From positions 1 to 33,912 of the forward strand of contig JAJZPE010000014.1 in NCBI GenBank assembly GCA_021811325.1: 33,912 nt of DNA. Direction: 5' to 3'. Source of the DNA: Bacillota bacterium. GTDB taxonomy: Bacteria > Bacillota > Sulfobacillia > JAJYWN01 > JAJZPE01. The translations under genes were made by a program, and so were the position numbers. Of this stretch, positions 23,972 through 33,906 are shown one piece after another (the first letter of the stretch is position 1; the number at the start of each line of letters is the position of its first letter). The notes under the pieces were generated by a model, which worked only from the letters and a program-made list of their open reading frames with translations, did no database searches and had not been told where the DNA came from.

Positions 23972-25186
23972 TCAGCGCGTGCCCCCCGCGGCCTTGGCCG
24001 TATCGCCCGCCTGGGTGACCGGCGTGGCTGCCGACCGGGGCGCCACGCCCGTCGACCGCCCGCCCGCCGGGGCCTGAGCCCGCCCGGCTCTGACCGTCTT
24101 GAACAGAGCCAGCATCTGCTCCTCGGTCTCGGCCTTGAGGAGCTTCGGTTCGACGTCGATGACCGAGTCGATGAGGGCCCGGATGATGGCCTGCGGGTCG
24201 AGACGTCGCTTGCCGACCCGGGTGGCCTGGGAGACCTTCTTCAGCCACTCGGTCTGATCGGCGTAGAGGGTGAGGACCGAGACGACCTTCGCCCTCAGCT
24301 TCGGGCCGGCCTGGGCCGGCGGGACGGGGAGCTGGGCGGGTTTGGTCGAGACGAAGGCGACGACCGGCTTGGCGGCGGCCTGCGCCGTCTCGCCTTGAGC
24401 TGCGGCCGCCTGGCCTTGGATGGCGGCCGCTCCGCCCGAGCGGGCCTGGGCCTGGGCCTGGGTCGGGGCCGGGGCCCCCGCCGCGCCGCCAGCCGCCGGT
24501 TGCGGCCGGGTCTTGGCCAGCTGCCGCGAGTCCTGCCACCCGTCGCGGGCCAGCTGCAGGATCTGCGGCTCCATCCGCGCCTTCGGGTTGGAGACCACCT
24601 GGCTGTACCACTGGACGGCCTTGGCCGGGTTGCCCGTGCGGCGATAGAGCTCGCCGATGAGGTAGGTCAGGGCGATCTCGCTCATCTTCCCGATGGGCAT
24701 GGGCTCGCTGTTGAAGGCCTTGTCGTAGGCGTCGAGGGCCTTCTGGACGAACTCGACTTCCCGGGCGTCCTGCTCCGACCGGTAAAGCCAGGCTATCCTC
24801 AGATAGAGGCTGGCGAAGACGCTGTCCTTGGCCCCCCGCATCTCGGCGCACCTGACCGCCCGCTCGTAGGCGGCGATGCCCTTCTTCACGTCCCGCTCAC
24901 CGCTGAAGTCGATGCCGGCGTAACCCAGCTCGGCCAGACCGTTGGCCAGCTTCTCCCGGTCTTCCGGACTGACCTCGGCGAAGGTCGTGTCGGCGGCGGC
25001 GTACCCGCAGTGCGGGCAGACGAAGATGCTATATAGGTTTGGGTTGACGTTCTGATAAATTACGCAAAAGTCGGTGTCACGTCGGCTGACTATGCACATC
25101 GACCGGCGGACCTTGCGGGCCGTGAACTTCTTCTGACAAACGGGACAGGTCTCTTCTTGATCATAGAATAGCTTGTCGTTGGCCAA
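23972..25186 (-). CDS. DUF2225 family protein
   Basis: A 404-aa soluble protein. Two zinc-ribbon-like pairs, CPVC (C14, C17) and CPHC (C57, C60), frame the conserved region ...KVRRSMCIVSRRDTDFCVIYQNVNPNLYSIFVCPHCGYA, which defines DUF2225. Residues about 80-225 are helical and TPR-like (ERAVRCAEMRGAKDSVFASLYLRIAWLYR and following). An Ala/Gln/Pro linker (about 230-300) joins a C-terminal helical part. TTG 25186 has GGAGGGG 9 nt upstream; TTG 25207 would place the ribosome site inside the gene. The function is unknown; DUF2225 proteins are common in Bacillota. Confidence 0.87.
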   Translation of the reverse strand: MANDKLFYDQEETCPVCQKKFTARKVRRSMCIVSRRDTDFCVIYQNVNPNLYSIFVCPHCGYAAADTTFAEVSPEDREKLANGLAELGYAGIDFSGERDVKKGIAAYERAVRCAEMRGAKDSVFASLYLRIAWLYRSEQDAREVEFVQKALDAYDKAFNSEPMPIGKMSEIALTYLIGELYRRTGNPAKAVQWYSQVVSNPKARMEPQILQLARDGWQDSRQLAKTRPQPAAGGAAGAPAPTQAQAQARSGGAAAIQGQAAAAQGETAQAAAKPVVAFVSTKPAQLPVPPAQAGPKLRAKVVSVLTLYADQTEWLKKVSQATRVGKRRLDPQAIIRALIDSVIDVEPKLLKAETEEQMLALFKTVRAGRAQAPAGGRSTGVAPRSAATPVTQAGDTAKAAGGTR

Positions 25187-25217
25187 AAGGTGCTTCCCCT
25201 CCCCCAAATGCCTGCTC

Positions 25218-25231
25218 CGATAGTATTATCG
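25218..25231 (-). promoter_or_regulatory. Possible -10 and palindrome upstream of DUF2225 gene
   Basis: On the minus strand GATAAT (25230-25225) is a five-of-six -10 about 40 nt before TTG 25186. It sits inside a palindrome CGATA-N4-TATCG (25218-25231). No good -35 is seen at 17 nt. Confidence 0.35.
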
Positions 25232-25287
25232 ACAGAACGGGCGGCCGGCGTTAGACCGCCCCACCCCTCTTACGCTGGGGTTTGACA

Positions 25288-25309
25288 TTTTGAAGAAGGG
25301 TGTTCAAAA
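25288..25309. repeat. Inverted repeat in DUF2225/opp intergenic region
   Basis: TTTTGAA (25288-25294) and TTCAAAA (25303-25309) form a perfect 7-bp inverted repeat around an 8-nt spacer, in the gene-free stretch 25187-25459. A TTGACA box (25282-25287) precedes it on the plus strand, but no matching -10 follows. Confidence 0.45.
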
Positions 25310-25370
25310 CCCGGACACTCGGCGGGCCGCGCGGCGGGACTTCGAACAAGAGCCCCCGGCGAGGTCCCGG

Positions 25371-25409
25371 AAAAAGCGCAGGGGCGAGGTCGGCTGGACC
25401 CCACCCCTG
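25371..25409 (-). terminator. Possible terminator of opp operon
   Basis: On the minus strand CAGGGG (25409-25404) pairs with CCCCTG (25384-25379), followed by CGCTTTTT (ending 25371). The stem is short and the loop long (19 nt), so the call is moderate. It lies about 50 nt after the oppF stop. Confidence 0.45.
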
Positions 25410-25459
25410 GGGTGAGAGGGGCGCTGGTGACTCATGGGAGCGGCGGGGGCTGATTGCGG

Positions 25460-26454
<995 letters not shown>

Positions 26455-26458
<4 letters not shown>

Positions 26459-27477
26459 GCCGGCACCCCCTTCTTGAAGCCGGCCACCGCGGGCGCGGCG
26501 GGGTGTTGCAGCCAGCAGGCCACGCGGTGCTCCCCGTTGCCGTTGACCGGGACGAATGGCGCTTCCTTCTCCCGGCAGACCTTCATGGCGTGGTCGCAGC
26601 GCGGGTGGAAGCGGCAACCGGCCGGGGGCTTCAGCAGGTCCGGCGGTTGCCCGTAGATGGGCACCAGCCGGCGCTTCTCGGCCGCGTCGAGGCGCGGCAC
26701 CGACTTCAGCAGGCCCCAGGTGTACGGGTGTTGCGGAATCTGGTAAATCTCCTTGACCGGACCGTACTCGACGATCTTCCCGGCGTACATGACGATGACC
26801 CGGGTCGCCAGGCCGGCCACCACGCCCAGGTTGTGGGTGATGAGGATGATCGACATCCCGGTGGCCTTCTTGATCTCCTTGAGGAGTTCGATGATCTGGG
26901 CCTGGATGGTGACGTCGAGGGAGGTGGTGGGCTCGTCGGCGATGACCAGCCTAGGGTGGCACGAAAGGGCCATGGCCATCATCACCCGTTGCCGCATGCC
27001 CCCTGAGAGCTGGTGCGGGTACTGGGCGAGGCGCTTGTCCGGGCTCGGGATCTTGACCATCTCCAGGGTCTCGATGGCTCGCGCCCTGGCCTTGTCCTTC
27101 TCGACCTTCTGGTGCTGACGGATGGCTTCCGCCAGCTGGGTCCCGATGGTCAGGACGGGGTTCAGCGAGGTCATCGGGTCCTGGAAGACCATGCTAATAT
27201 CGTTGCCCCGGACGTGCCGCATCTCGCGCTCCTTGAGCCTGAGGAGGTCGCGGCCGCCGAGTTCGACCGAGCCGGCGAGGACCTTGCCCGGCTCTGGGAT
27301 GAGCCGGAGCAGGGACATCGCCGTGACGCTCTTGCCGCAGCCGGACTCGCCGACGATGGCCACGGCCTCGCCAACGGCCACTTCGAAGCTGACCCCGTCG
27401 ACCGCCCTGACCTCACCGGCGTAGGTGAAGAACGAGGTCTTCAGGTCGCGGACTCTGAGCAGGTTCTCCAAGGCCAT
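26455..27477 (-). CDS. oppD: Oligopeptide ABC transporter ATPase OppD-like
   Basis: A 340-aa ATPase. Walker A GESGCGKS (43-50), [18 protein letters not shown], signature [15 protein letters not shown], Walker [20 protein letters not shown] and the H-loop ITHNLGVV are intact. The C-terminal oligopeptide-transporter domain has [13 protein letters not shown] and VACWL, again four cysteines. The start is ATG 27477; a GTG directly before it (27480) is also possible. The ribosome site is weak (AGGCGG), in line with coupling to oppC, whose stop lies about 6 nt upstream. Confidence 0.93.
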
Positions 27478-27483
27478 CACCGC

Positions 27484-28434
27484 CTAGCGCCGCAGGCGCG
27501 GGTCGAGAGCGTCCCGCAGCCCGTCGCCGAGGAAGTTGAAGGCCAGCATGGTCAGGCTGATGGCGGCCGCCGGGAAGAACGTCTGCCACGGGTACGAGCG
27601 AAGCCCGCCGACGCCCTCCGAGGCCAGCACGCCCCAGGAGGCCATGGGAGCGGCCACGCCGAGGCCGATGAAGGACAGCCAGGCCTCGGTGAAGATGGCC
27701 TGGGGGATGGACAGGGTCAGGGTGACGATGATCGGTCCCATCGTGTTCGGGATAAGGTGCCTGAGGAGCAGGCGCCGCTGATCGGCCCCGACCATCCGGG
27801 CCGCCAGGACGAACTCCTGCTCCTTGAGGGCCAGCACCTGGCCGCGGACGATGCGGGCCATCCCCAGCCAGTAAACCAGCCCCAGGGCGACGTAGATGTT
27901 GAGCAACCCCGAGCCCATGACCACCATCAGGAGGATGACCACGAGCTGGAGCGGGATGCCGTAGATGATGTCGACGATGCGCATCATGACGTTGTCGGTG
28001 CGCCCGCCGACGAGCCCGGAGATGCCTCCGTAGAGGGCTCCGACGGCCAGGTTGATGACACTGGCGACGATCCCGATGGACAGCGAGATGCGGGCCCCAT
28101 AAAAAATCCGGGTCAGCTCATCGCGGCCGAGGTGGTCGGTCCCGAACCAGTGGGCCAGGCTGGGCGCCTTGTTGGCGTCCTGGAGCACCTGACCGAAATA
28201 GGTGTAGCCGGTCAGCATCGGGCCGAAGATGGCCAGGGCGATAAAGAAGATGATGACGTACAGGCCGCACATGGCCAGAAAGTTCTTTTTCAGCCGGCGC
28301 CAGGCGTCTTGCCAGTAGGTCGTCGGCGGCCGGACGATCAGGTTCTGCTCTTCGGGGATGGGTCCGACGTGCTCGAAGGCGTTGTCCGGGAGGGACCCGA
28401 AGACCCCCGGGTTCACACCGTTGACTATGCTCAT
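27484..28434 (-). CDS. oppC: Oligopeptide ABC transporter permease OppC-like
   Basis: A 316-aa permease with an N-terminal soluble stretch and six membrane segments. The OppC N-terminal domain (WRRLKKNFLAMCGLYVIIFFIALAIFGPML) is followed by HWFGTDHLGRDELTRIFYGARISLSIG, a very conserved OppC/DppC signature. The EAA-type loop is EFVLAARMVGADQRRLLLRHLIPNTMGPIIV. ATG 28434 has AAGGAG 7 nt upstream, overlapping the end of oppB. It pairs with OppB to form the channel. Confidence 0.94.
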   Translation of the reverse strand: MSIVNGVNPGVFGSLPDNAFEHVGPIPEEQNLIVRPPTTYWQDAWRRLKKNFLAMCGLYVIIFFIALAIFGPMLTGYTYFGQVLQDANKAPSLAHWFGTDHLGRDELTRIFYGARISLSIGIVASVINLAVGALYGGISGLVGGRTDNVMMRIVDIIYGIPLQLVVILLMVVMGSGLLNIYVALGLVYWLGMARIVRGQVLALKEQEFVLAARMVGADQRRLLLRHLIPNTMGPIIVTLTLSIPQAIFTEAWLSFIGLGVAAPMASWGVLASEGVGGLRSYPWQTFFPAAAISLTMLAFNFLGDGLRDALDPRLRR

Positions 28435-28438
28435 GGGC

Positions 28439-29368
28439 TCACTCCTTCCGCCCGGTGAGTTGGATCCTCGGATCGAGGAAGCCGTAGATGATGTCGACGA
28501 TGAGGTTCATGATCAGGAGGAAGGCCCCATAGAAGACGGTCAGCCCGAGGATGGTCGTGTAGTCGCGGTTGTTGACGCTCCAGACGAACTGCCGGCCGAG
28601 GCCGGGGATGGCGAAGATCTGCTCGATGACGAAGGTCCCGGTAAGGATGGCGGCGATCAGCGGCCCCAGGTAGGTGACGATGGGCATGATCGCGTTCTTG
28701 ACCGCGTGCCGCCAAGTCACCGCCAGCTCGGAGAGGCCCTTGGCCCGGGCCGTCTTGATGTAGTCCTGGCTGATGACGTCGAGCATCGACGAGCGCATCA
28801 GCCGGGAGAAGGTCGCCAGGGGTAGGAGGGCCAGGGCGACGGCGGGCATGATGACCTGCTTCCAGTCACCCCACATGGCCGCCGGCAGCCAGTGCAGCTT
28901 CAGGGCGAAGACGTACATGAGCACCGGGGCGATGATGAAGCTCGGCACCGACACCCCGACGATGGCCACCAGCATCGTCGTGTTGTCCTGCCACTTGTTC
29001 TGGCGCAGGGCCGAGATAATCCCGGCCGGGATGCCGACGGCCATGGACAGGATGATGGCGATGATGCCCAGCTCGGCGGAGACCGGGAAGCCGCGTCGGA
29101 TGAAATCGTTGACCGTCTGGCCCGGGAACTTGAAGGACGGGCCCAGGTCGAACCGGGCGACGCCGCCGAGGTAATCAAGGTACTGCTTCCAGAGCGGGTC
29201 GTTGAGATGGTACTTCGCGTCGAGGTTTCTCATGATGGCCTCGGGCACGTTGCGTTCCCGGGTGAACGGTCCCCCCGGGATGGCGTGCATGAGGACGAAG
29301 GTGACCGTGGTGAGGATCCATAGAGCGACGAAGGCGGCGAACACTCGCTGCAGGATGTAACGGGCCAA
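28439..29368 (-). CDS. oppB: Oligopeptide ABC transporter permease OppB-like
   Basis: A 309-aa permease that starts with the family N-terminus ARYILQRVFAAFVALWILTTVTFVLMHAIPGGPF. It has six membrane segments, the EAA loop DYIKTARAKGLSELAVTWRHAVKNAIMPIVTYLG, and a final FLDPRIQL. An in-frame ATG lies at 29413, but it falls inside the intergenic hairpin. TTG 29368 has GGAGGG 6 nt upstream and gives the usual OppB beginning, so I prefer it. Confidence 0.93.
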   Translation of the reverse strand: MARYILQRVFAAFVALWILTTVTFVLMHAIPGGPFTRERNVPEAIMRNLDAKYHLNDPLWKQYLDYLGGVARFDLGPSFKFPGQTVNDFIRRGFPVSAELGIIAIILSMAVGIPAGIISALRQNKWQDNTTMLVAIVGVSVPSFIIAPVLMYVFALKLHWLPAAMWGDWKQVIMPAVALALLPLATFSRLMRSSMLDVISQDYIKTARAKGLSELAVTWRHAVKNAIMPIVTYLGPLIAAILTGTFVIEQIFAIPGLGRQFVWSVNNRDYTTILGLTVFYGAFLLIMNLIVDIIYGFLDPRIQLTGRKE

Positions 29369-29394
29369 GAGCTTCCCTCCCCCACCTGCATCAA

Positions 29395-29434
29395 GGGAGG
29401 CGGGCAGGCTCATGGCGAGCCCGCGCCGCCTCCC
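29395..29434 (-). promoter_or_regulatory. Intergenic hairpin between oppA and oppB
   Basis: GGGAGGCGG (29395-29403) pairs with CCGCCTCCC (29426-29434), with an inner stem GGCTC/GAGCC and a 5-nt loop. There is no real T-run. Such structures after binding-protein genes are known to protect the 5' message or cause partial termination, so OppA is made in excess over the membrane subunits. Confidence 0.7.
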
Positions 29435-29452
29435 CGACGCGATGTCCTGGTT

Positions 29453-31114
29453 CTAGTGCTTCGCGATCCAGGCCTGCTTGAAGTCCACGCCACCGATGGT
29501 GTTGATGGCGAGACCCTTGACGTAGGGCTTGATCAGCCAGTTGTTGGTGTAGTAGTAGATGGGGGCGATGACCATGTCGTTCATGAGGATCTTCTCGGCC
29601 TCATGCATGGCCGGGACGCGAACCTTCGGGTCGCCGGACGACTTGGCCTTCTGGATCAGCTCGTCGTACTTCGGGTTGGAGTAGGCGGGGTCGTTGTTGC
29701 CGCCGTTGGTGACGAACATATCGAGGAAGGTCATCGGGTCGACGTAGTCACCGATCCAGCCGGCGCGGGCAACCTGGAAGTTGTGGGTGTTACGGCTCGG
29801 GAGGTAGACCTTCCACTCCTCCACGTGGAGCTTGACCTTCTCCTTGGGGATGCCGAGGTTCTTGGACCACATCTCCTGGATGGCCTCGGCGATGGTCTTA
29901 TGGCTGGCGCTGGTGTTATAGAGGATCTCGAAGCTCGGGAACTTCTTCATGTCCTTGTAGCCGGCGTCGGCCAGGAGCTTCTTGGCCGCGTCGAGGTCTT
30001 CCTTGAAGAAGTCACCGCCGGCCTTGCGGAAGTCGCCCTTCGGGTCGACGTCCGGGATACCGGGGGGGACGAACGCGTAGGCGGGCACCTGACCAGCCTT
30101 CGTGATCTGCTGGGTGATGAGCTTGCGGTCGATGGCCATGGCGAAGGCCGTGCGGACCCGCGGGTCATCGAAGGGCTTCTTGGTGACGTTGAACGAGTAG
30201 TAGTACGTCCCAAGGTAGGGCAACGTGGTCAGCTTGCCCTCTTTCTTCAACCGGTCGATCTCCTGCACGGGCACGTTGTTGTTGAGGTCGGTCTGCCCGC
30301 TCTCCCACATGGTCAGGGAGGTGTTCTGGTCGTCGATCAGGTTGAAGATGATCTTCTTGAGGACGACGTTCTTGGCGTCCCAGTAGTTCTTGCTCTTCTC
30401 CATCTCGATAGCCTGGTTGTTGACCCATTTCGTCATCTTGAAGGGGCCGTTGGTGACAAACTGCTCAGGCTTGGTGGCCCACTTGTCGCCGAACTTCTCA
30501 ACTTCCGCCCGGTGGACCGGGTAGAGGGTCGGGAACGAGGTCAGGCCGAGGAAGTACGGGGTCGGGGCTTCGAGGGTGACCTCGAGGGTGTAGTCATCCT
30601 TGGCCTTGACGCCGAGGGCGTCGGACAACTGCTTGATCTTCGCTTCGTCCTTTGGGTCGGTCTCGTTCAGGGCCTGGCCACCCTTGATGTAGTACAGTTG
30701 ATACGAATAAGGCGACGCCGTCCGCGGATCGAGGGCCCTCTTCCAGGACCACTCGAAGTCCTTCGCGGTGACCGGGTCGCCATTGCTCCACTTGGAGTTC
30801 TTGCGGAGAGTGAACGTGTACTTCAGGCCGTCAGACGAGATGTCCCACTTCTCGGCCACGCCGGCGTACGGCTGGTTGTTGGCGTCCATCCTGGTCAGGC
30901 CCTCATACATCTGAGAGGCCACGTTGAACTCGGCCACGCCCTGCTGGAGGTGCGGGTCGAGGGTCTCCGGCTCGGCCACGCCGAGATCGTACCGGAGGGT
31001 CTGGTCGCCGGCCAGATCGCCCGTCACCTGGGCCGGCTTCTTGGCGCAGCCGGCCAGTCCGAGCGATAGGGCCACGGTTAACATCAACGCGACAGCGATA
31101 AGTCTTTTAAACAA
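29453..31114 (-). CDS. oppA: Oligopeptide-binding lipoprotein OppA-like
   Basis: A 553-aa family-5 solute-binding protein. Signal peptide FKRLIAVALMLTVALSLG and lipobox LAGC (C23) indicate a lipoprotein. Family features are EPETLDPHLQQGVAEFNVASQMYEGLTR, WSNGDPVTAKDFEWSWKRALDP, and FDDPRVRTAFAMAIDRKLI. It resembles OppA of Bacillota (length about 540) more than DppA, but the ligand range cannot be read. TTG 31114 has AAGGA close upstream and GGAGG 12 nt upstream. The longer frame to 31171 would add a charged, non-signal stretch. It is the first gene of oppABCDF. Confidence 0.92.
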   Translation of the reverse strand: MFKRLIAVALMLTVALSLGLAGCAKKPAQVTGDLAGDQTLRYDLGVAEPETLDPHLQQGVAEFNVASQMYEGLTRMDANNQPYAGVAEKWDISSDGLKYTFTLRKNSKWSNGDPVTAKDFEWSWKRALDPRTASPYSYQLYYIKGGQALNETDPKDEAKIKQLSDALGVKAKDDYTLEVTLEAPTPYFLGLTSFPTLYPVHRAEVEKFGDKWATKPEQFVTNGPFKMTKWVNNQAIEMEKSKNYWDAKNVVLKKIIFNLIDDQNTSLTMWESGQTDLNNNVPVQEIDRLKKEGKLTTLPYLGTYYYSFNVTKKPFDDPRVRTAFAMAIDRKLITQQITKAGQVPAYAFVPPGIPDVDPKGDFRKAGGDFFKEDLDAAKKLLADAGYKDMKKFPSFEILYNTSASHKTIAEAIQEMWSKNLGIPKEKVKLHVEEWKVYLPSRNTHNFQVARAGWIGDYVDPMTFLDMFVTNGGNNDPAYSNPKYDELIQKAKSSGDPKVRVPAMHEAEKILMNDMVIAPIYYYTNNWLIKPYVKGLAINTIGGVDFKQAWIAKH

Positions 31115-31458
31115 TGATTCCTTCGACCTCCTTCGGAAGACTTCTCCGAACGGAAGCCGTCGGTCTTGCACTTTTGGTGTAGCCTGGGAACCCAGGATTG
31201 CCTCTCGGGCTTGGATTGTTTTCTGACTATCCTATCAATGCTAAGCCTCCCGGCACTTCCGTCCCAGATAAAACGTCACTGGGAGCCCGGAAAAAGGAAC
31301 GGCAGAAACCGCATCAGCCCCCTGTCTCACCCCCCACACAACCTTTGCCGGGCAAAGGCCGCAAGCCACCGTTTAAGGCATTGGTCTTGGCACAAGAGAA
31401 GTAATTCGCTCCCAAACCGCGAAATCCTGCGTCTTTTCCAATCCCTTGGAATAGCCCG
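31115..31458 (-). promoter_or_regulatory. opp leader/control region with three palindromes
   Basis: About 340 bp without a gene, less GC-rich than its surroundings. It holds TTCGGA-N7-TCCGAA (31132-31150), whose minus-strand 3' arm abuts the GGAGG before oppA; CCTGGG-AA-CCCAGG (31183-31196); and a 17-bp palindrome CCTTTGCC-G-GGCAAAGG (31342-31358). A fourth repeat, TTCCAA-N4-TTGGAA (31436-31451), lies beside the upstream terminator. I could not fix a -35/-10 pair with confidence. Confidence 0.5.
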
Positions 31459-31482
31459 AAAACGCCCCGTTAACTGGGGCGT
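31459..31482 (-). terminator. Rho-independent terminator of two-component operon
   Basis: On the minus strand ACGCCCC (31482-31476) pairs with GGGGCGT (31468-31462) over a 7-nt loop, followed by TTTC (31461-31458). It lies 65 nt after the histidine kinase stop. Confidence 0.82.
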
Positions 31483-31546
31483 CTTCGCCATTAATGGGAC
31501 CTGTTCGCTGCCCTGTCAAAAAGAAGGCAGCCATTGGGAATTCAGT

Positions 31547-33127
31547 TCAAGCGCCGTCCCGGCCGGGTTCCGGCGGCTCAATCCGCCGGGGGCCGACCGG
31601 GCTGGCCGGGAGAGTGAACCAGAAGCTGGCCCCCCCACCCGCGGCGTTCCCGGCGCCGACCTCCCCGCCGTGGGCCTCGATGAAGCCCTTGACGATGGCC
31701 AGGCCGAGCCCGGTCCCGCCCTGCGTCCGGGCCCGGGCCTTGTCGGCCCGGTAGAAGCGATCGAACAGGTGCGGCAGGTCTTCGGGAGCGATCCCGGGGC
31801 CGGTGTCGGTCACCCTGACGGCGGCCGCCTCGGCCCCCGGGCCGGCCGGCGCTGGTCCCGGGCCGTCCGGGGGCGCCCCGGCGCCTTTCGGGGCCGGCCT
31901 CCGGGTCACGCTGATGGTCACCCGCCCACCCTCCCCGGCCTGGCGGAGGGCGTTCGTCAACAGGTTGAGCAGGACCTGCTTGATCCGATCGGGGTCGGCC
32001 TCGATGGGCGGCACGTCCGGCGCTGTCTCGACCCGGAGGTCGAGCCCAAGCCGCTCGGCCTCGGGTCCGACCACGCCGACCACCGCCCTGACGATGGCCG
32101 CCAGGTCCAGCTTCGCCCGCCTCAGGGTGAGTTGGCCGGCCTCGGCCAGGCTCAGTTCCTGCAAGTCGTTGACCAGGCGGGTCATCCGCAGGACCTCGTC
32201 CTGCAGCGATAGGAGGGCCTCCGGTCGCAGGGCGGCCGCGTCCTCCTGGGCCGCCTCGAGCTGCCCCCGGAGGATGGCCAGAGGCGTCCTGAGCTCGTGG
32301 GCGATGTCCCCGACCATGTTTCGTCGCTGCTGCTCGTTGCGCTGCAGGCTGCCGGCGAGGGTGTTGAAGGCCCGGGCCAGGTCGCCGAGCTCGTCCCCGC
32401 GGTCCTCGGGGACCCGGTGGGCCAGGTCGCCCTGGGCCAGGCGGTGCGCCCCGGCGGCCAGGGCGTCCAGCGGGCGGGTGACCCGGCGGGCCACCCACAG
32501 GGCGACCAGCCCGGCGACGATGGCCGAGAGCCCCCCGCCCAGGACCGACACGACGATGGCCGAGTGGGAGAAGCCAGCGTCGAGGGCGGTCAGGCCGGCT
32601 TCGGGTCCCAGTATGATGGTTCCCACCCGGCTGCCGTTGACCACGATGGGCAGGCCGGCGGCCAGCTGGTCGGGCTTCAGGATGGTCCCCGGCGCCCGGC
32701 CGCCCTTGCCCGCCGCGGGCAGGCTGGCAACCACGCGGCCGGCCTGGTCGGCCAAGACCATGGTCTCGCCGGCCAGGGGACCACCACTCGGGGGGGCGCC
32801 GCTCAGGGGGCCGCCGGGCCAGCCCCGGCCGCGCCCGTAACCCATCGGGCCCTGGCCGAACCCCCAGCCGGGCACGGACATCATCGTCTGGACGCCGTCC
32901 CAACTATCGTGGGCGGCGTAGTAGCCGGCCAGGGTGGCCTGGAATTGGGCCAGCCGCGCGGTCCTCTGCCCGGCCACGTACCCGGCGAACAGCCTCTGCG
33001 TGGCCAGGCTGGAGACGAGCCCGACGAGGGTGGCGCTGACCACGACCACCCCGATGAACGACAGGGTCAGCCGGCGGGCGAGGGTCAGGCGACGGGTCGG
33101 GCGGGAAAGGCCGGTCCGGCTGGTCAT
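31547..33127 (-). CDS. Membrane sensor histidine kinase
   Basis: A 526-aa sensor kinase. Two membrane segments (about 20-42 and 189-212) enclose an extracytoplasmic domain with a Gly/Pro-rich stretch (about 85-120). HAMP (about 213-265) follows, then the HisKA H-box [10 protein letters not shown] with H277. The ATPase domain has N-box LLNLLTNAL (N388), G1 DTGPGI (441-446), F-box LFDRFYRAD and G2 GGTGLGL (470-476). A Pro/Gly/Ala-rich insert (about 411-434) breaks the ATPase domain just before G1. It starts at ATG 33127 overlapping the response regulator stop (ATGA). The signal is unknown; the layout is that of BaeS- or PhoR-like kinases. Confidence 0.93.
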   Translation of the reverse strand: MTSRTGLSRPTRRLTLARRLTLSFIGVVVVSATLVGLVSSLATQRLFAGYVAGQRTARLAQFQATLAGYYAAHDSWDGVQTMMSVPGWGFGQGPMGYGRGRGWPGGPLSGAPPSGGPLAGETMVLADQAGRVVASLPAAGKGGRAPGTILKPDQLAAGLPIVVNGSRVGTIILGPEAGLTALDAGFSHSAIVVSVLGGGLSAIVAGLVALWVARRVTRPLDALAAGAHRLAQGDLAHRVPEDRGDELGDLARAFNTLAGSLQRNEQQRRNMVGDIAHELRTPLAILRGQLEAAQEDAAALRPEALLSLQDEVLRMTRLVNDLQELSLAEAGQLTLRRAKLDLAAIVRAVVGVVGPEAERLGLDLRVETAPDVPPIEADPDRIKQVLLNLLTNALRQAGEGGRVTISVTRRPAPKGAGAPPDGPGPAPAGPGAEAAAVRVTDTGPGIAPEDLPHLFDRFYRADKARARTQGGTGLGLAIVKGFIEAHGGEVGAGNAAGGGASFWFTLPASPVGPRRIEPPEPGRDGA

Positions 33128-33864
33128 CGCGGCTCACCCCCGCCCGTCTGGGCCGCCTGGCGGCCCAGCGCCCCTTCGATGAACTTGTAACCGACCCCGA
33201 AGACGGTGATGATGTGGCGCGGTTCGGCCGGGTCGGGCTCGATTTTCCTACGGATGTTGCGAACGTGGGTGTCGACCGACCGCTCGTAGCCTTCGTAAGC
33301 GTAGCCGAAAGCCGCCTCCAGCACTTGCAGGCGCGAGAAGACCTTCCCGGGATGGCGGGCCAGGGCCCCGAGAATGGCGAACTCGGTCGGGGTCAGCTCG
33401 ACCGGACGCCCGTCCACGGCTACGCTGTGGGCGTCGAAGTCGATGGCCACCGGACCCCGCTCGAGGCGGTCGGCCGCCGGCCCCACGCCGCCGCCGCCCG
33501 AGCGCCGCAGGACGGCCCTTATCCTGGCCGTCAGCTCGCGCAGGCTGAAAGGCTTGGTGACATAATCATCCGCCCCGAGCTCCAACCCGACCACCCGGTC
33601 GACCTCGCCGGCCCGGGCGGTGATGACGATGATCGGCACCGCCGACCCCGGCCGCAGCCGCTTGATGACCTCGGTCCCCGACAGCCGCGGCAGCATCAGG
33701 TCGAGCAGGACCAGGTCCGGGGCCTGCTCGCGGGCCAGGCGCAGACCGGTCTCGCCGTCCGCGGCGCTGAGGATGGTGAAGCCCTCGCGCCCGAGGAACT
33801 CGCCCACGGCTTCGCGCAGTTTGGTCTCGTCCTCAACGATGAGAATCCTCGGCCCGGCGGCCAT
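33124..33864 (-). CDS. OmpR/PhoB-family response regulator
   Basis: A 246-aa regulator. The receiver domain has acidic residues E11 and D12, phosphoacceptor D55 in [10 protein letters not shown]82 in ITAR and K104 in VTKPF. A Gly-rich linker joins a winged-helix DNA-binding domain (about 145-230) with [22 protein letters not shown] and [17 protein letters not shown] 33864 has GGGAGG 7 nt upstream. It is co-transcribed with the kinase gene. Target genes are not known; the opp operon lies just downstream, beyond a terminator. Confidence 0.95.
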   Translation of the reverse strand: MAAGPRILIVEDETKLREAVGEFLGREGFTILSAADGETGLRLAREQAPDLVLLDLMLPRLSGTEVIKRLRPGSAVPIIVITARAGEVDRVVGLELGADDYVTKPFSLRELTARIRAVLRRSGGGGVGPAADRLERGPVAIDFDAHSVAVDGRPVELTPTEFAILGALARHPGKVFSRLQVLEAAFGYAYEGYERSVDTHVRNIRRKIEPDPAEPRHIITVFGVGYKFIEGALGRQAAQTGGGEPR

Positions 33865-33883
33865 GGCCCTCCCTCCCGCACTG

Positions 33884-33906
33884 GGGGGCGCGCCCGGCGC
33901 GCCCCC
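33884..33906. repeat. Strong GC hairpin upstream of response regulator
   Basis: A perfect 10-bp inverted repeat GGGGGCGCGC (33884-33893) / GCGCGCCCCC (33897-33906) with a 3-nt loop, 19 nt upstream of the regulator ATG. No T-run is visible within the window. It may be a terminator or leader hairpin that continues beyond the edge. Confidence 0.6.

Noticed and set aside
25282-25310. Plus-strand promoter starting with TTGACA
   Set aside because: The -35 is perfect but no acceptable -10 lies 16-18 nt downstream, and no plus-strand gene follows.
29369-29413. OppB start at ATG 29413
   Set aside because: The ATG is inside a stable hairpin and has no ribosome site. TTG 29368 is well placed.
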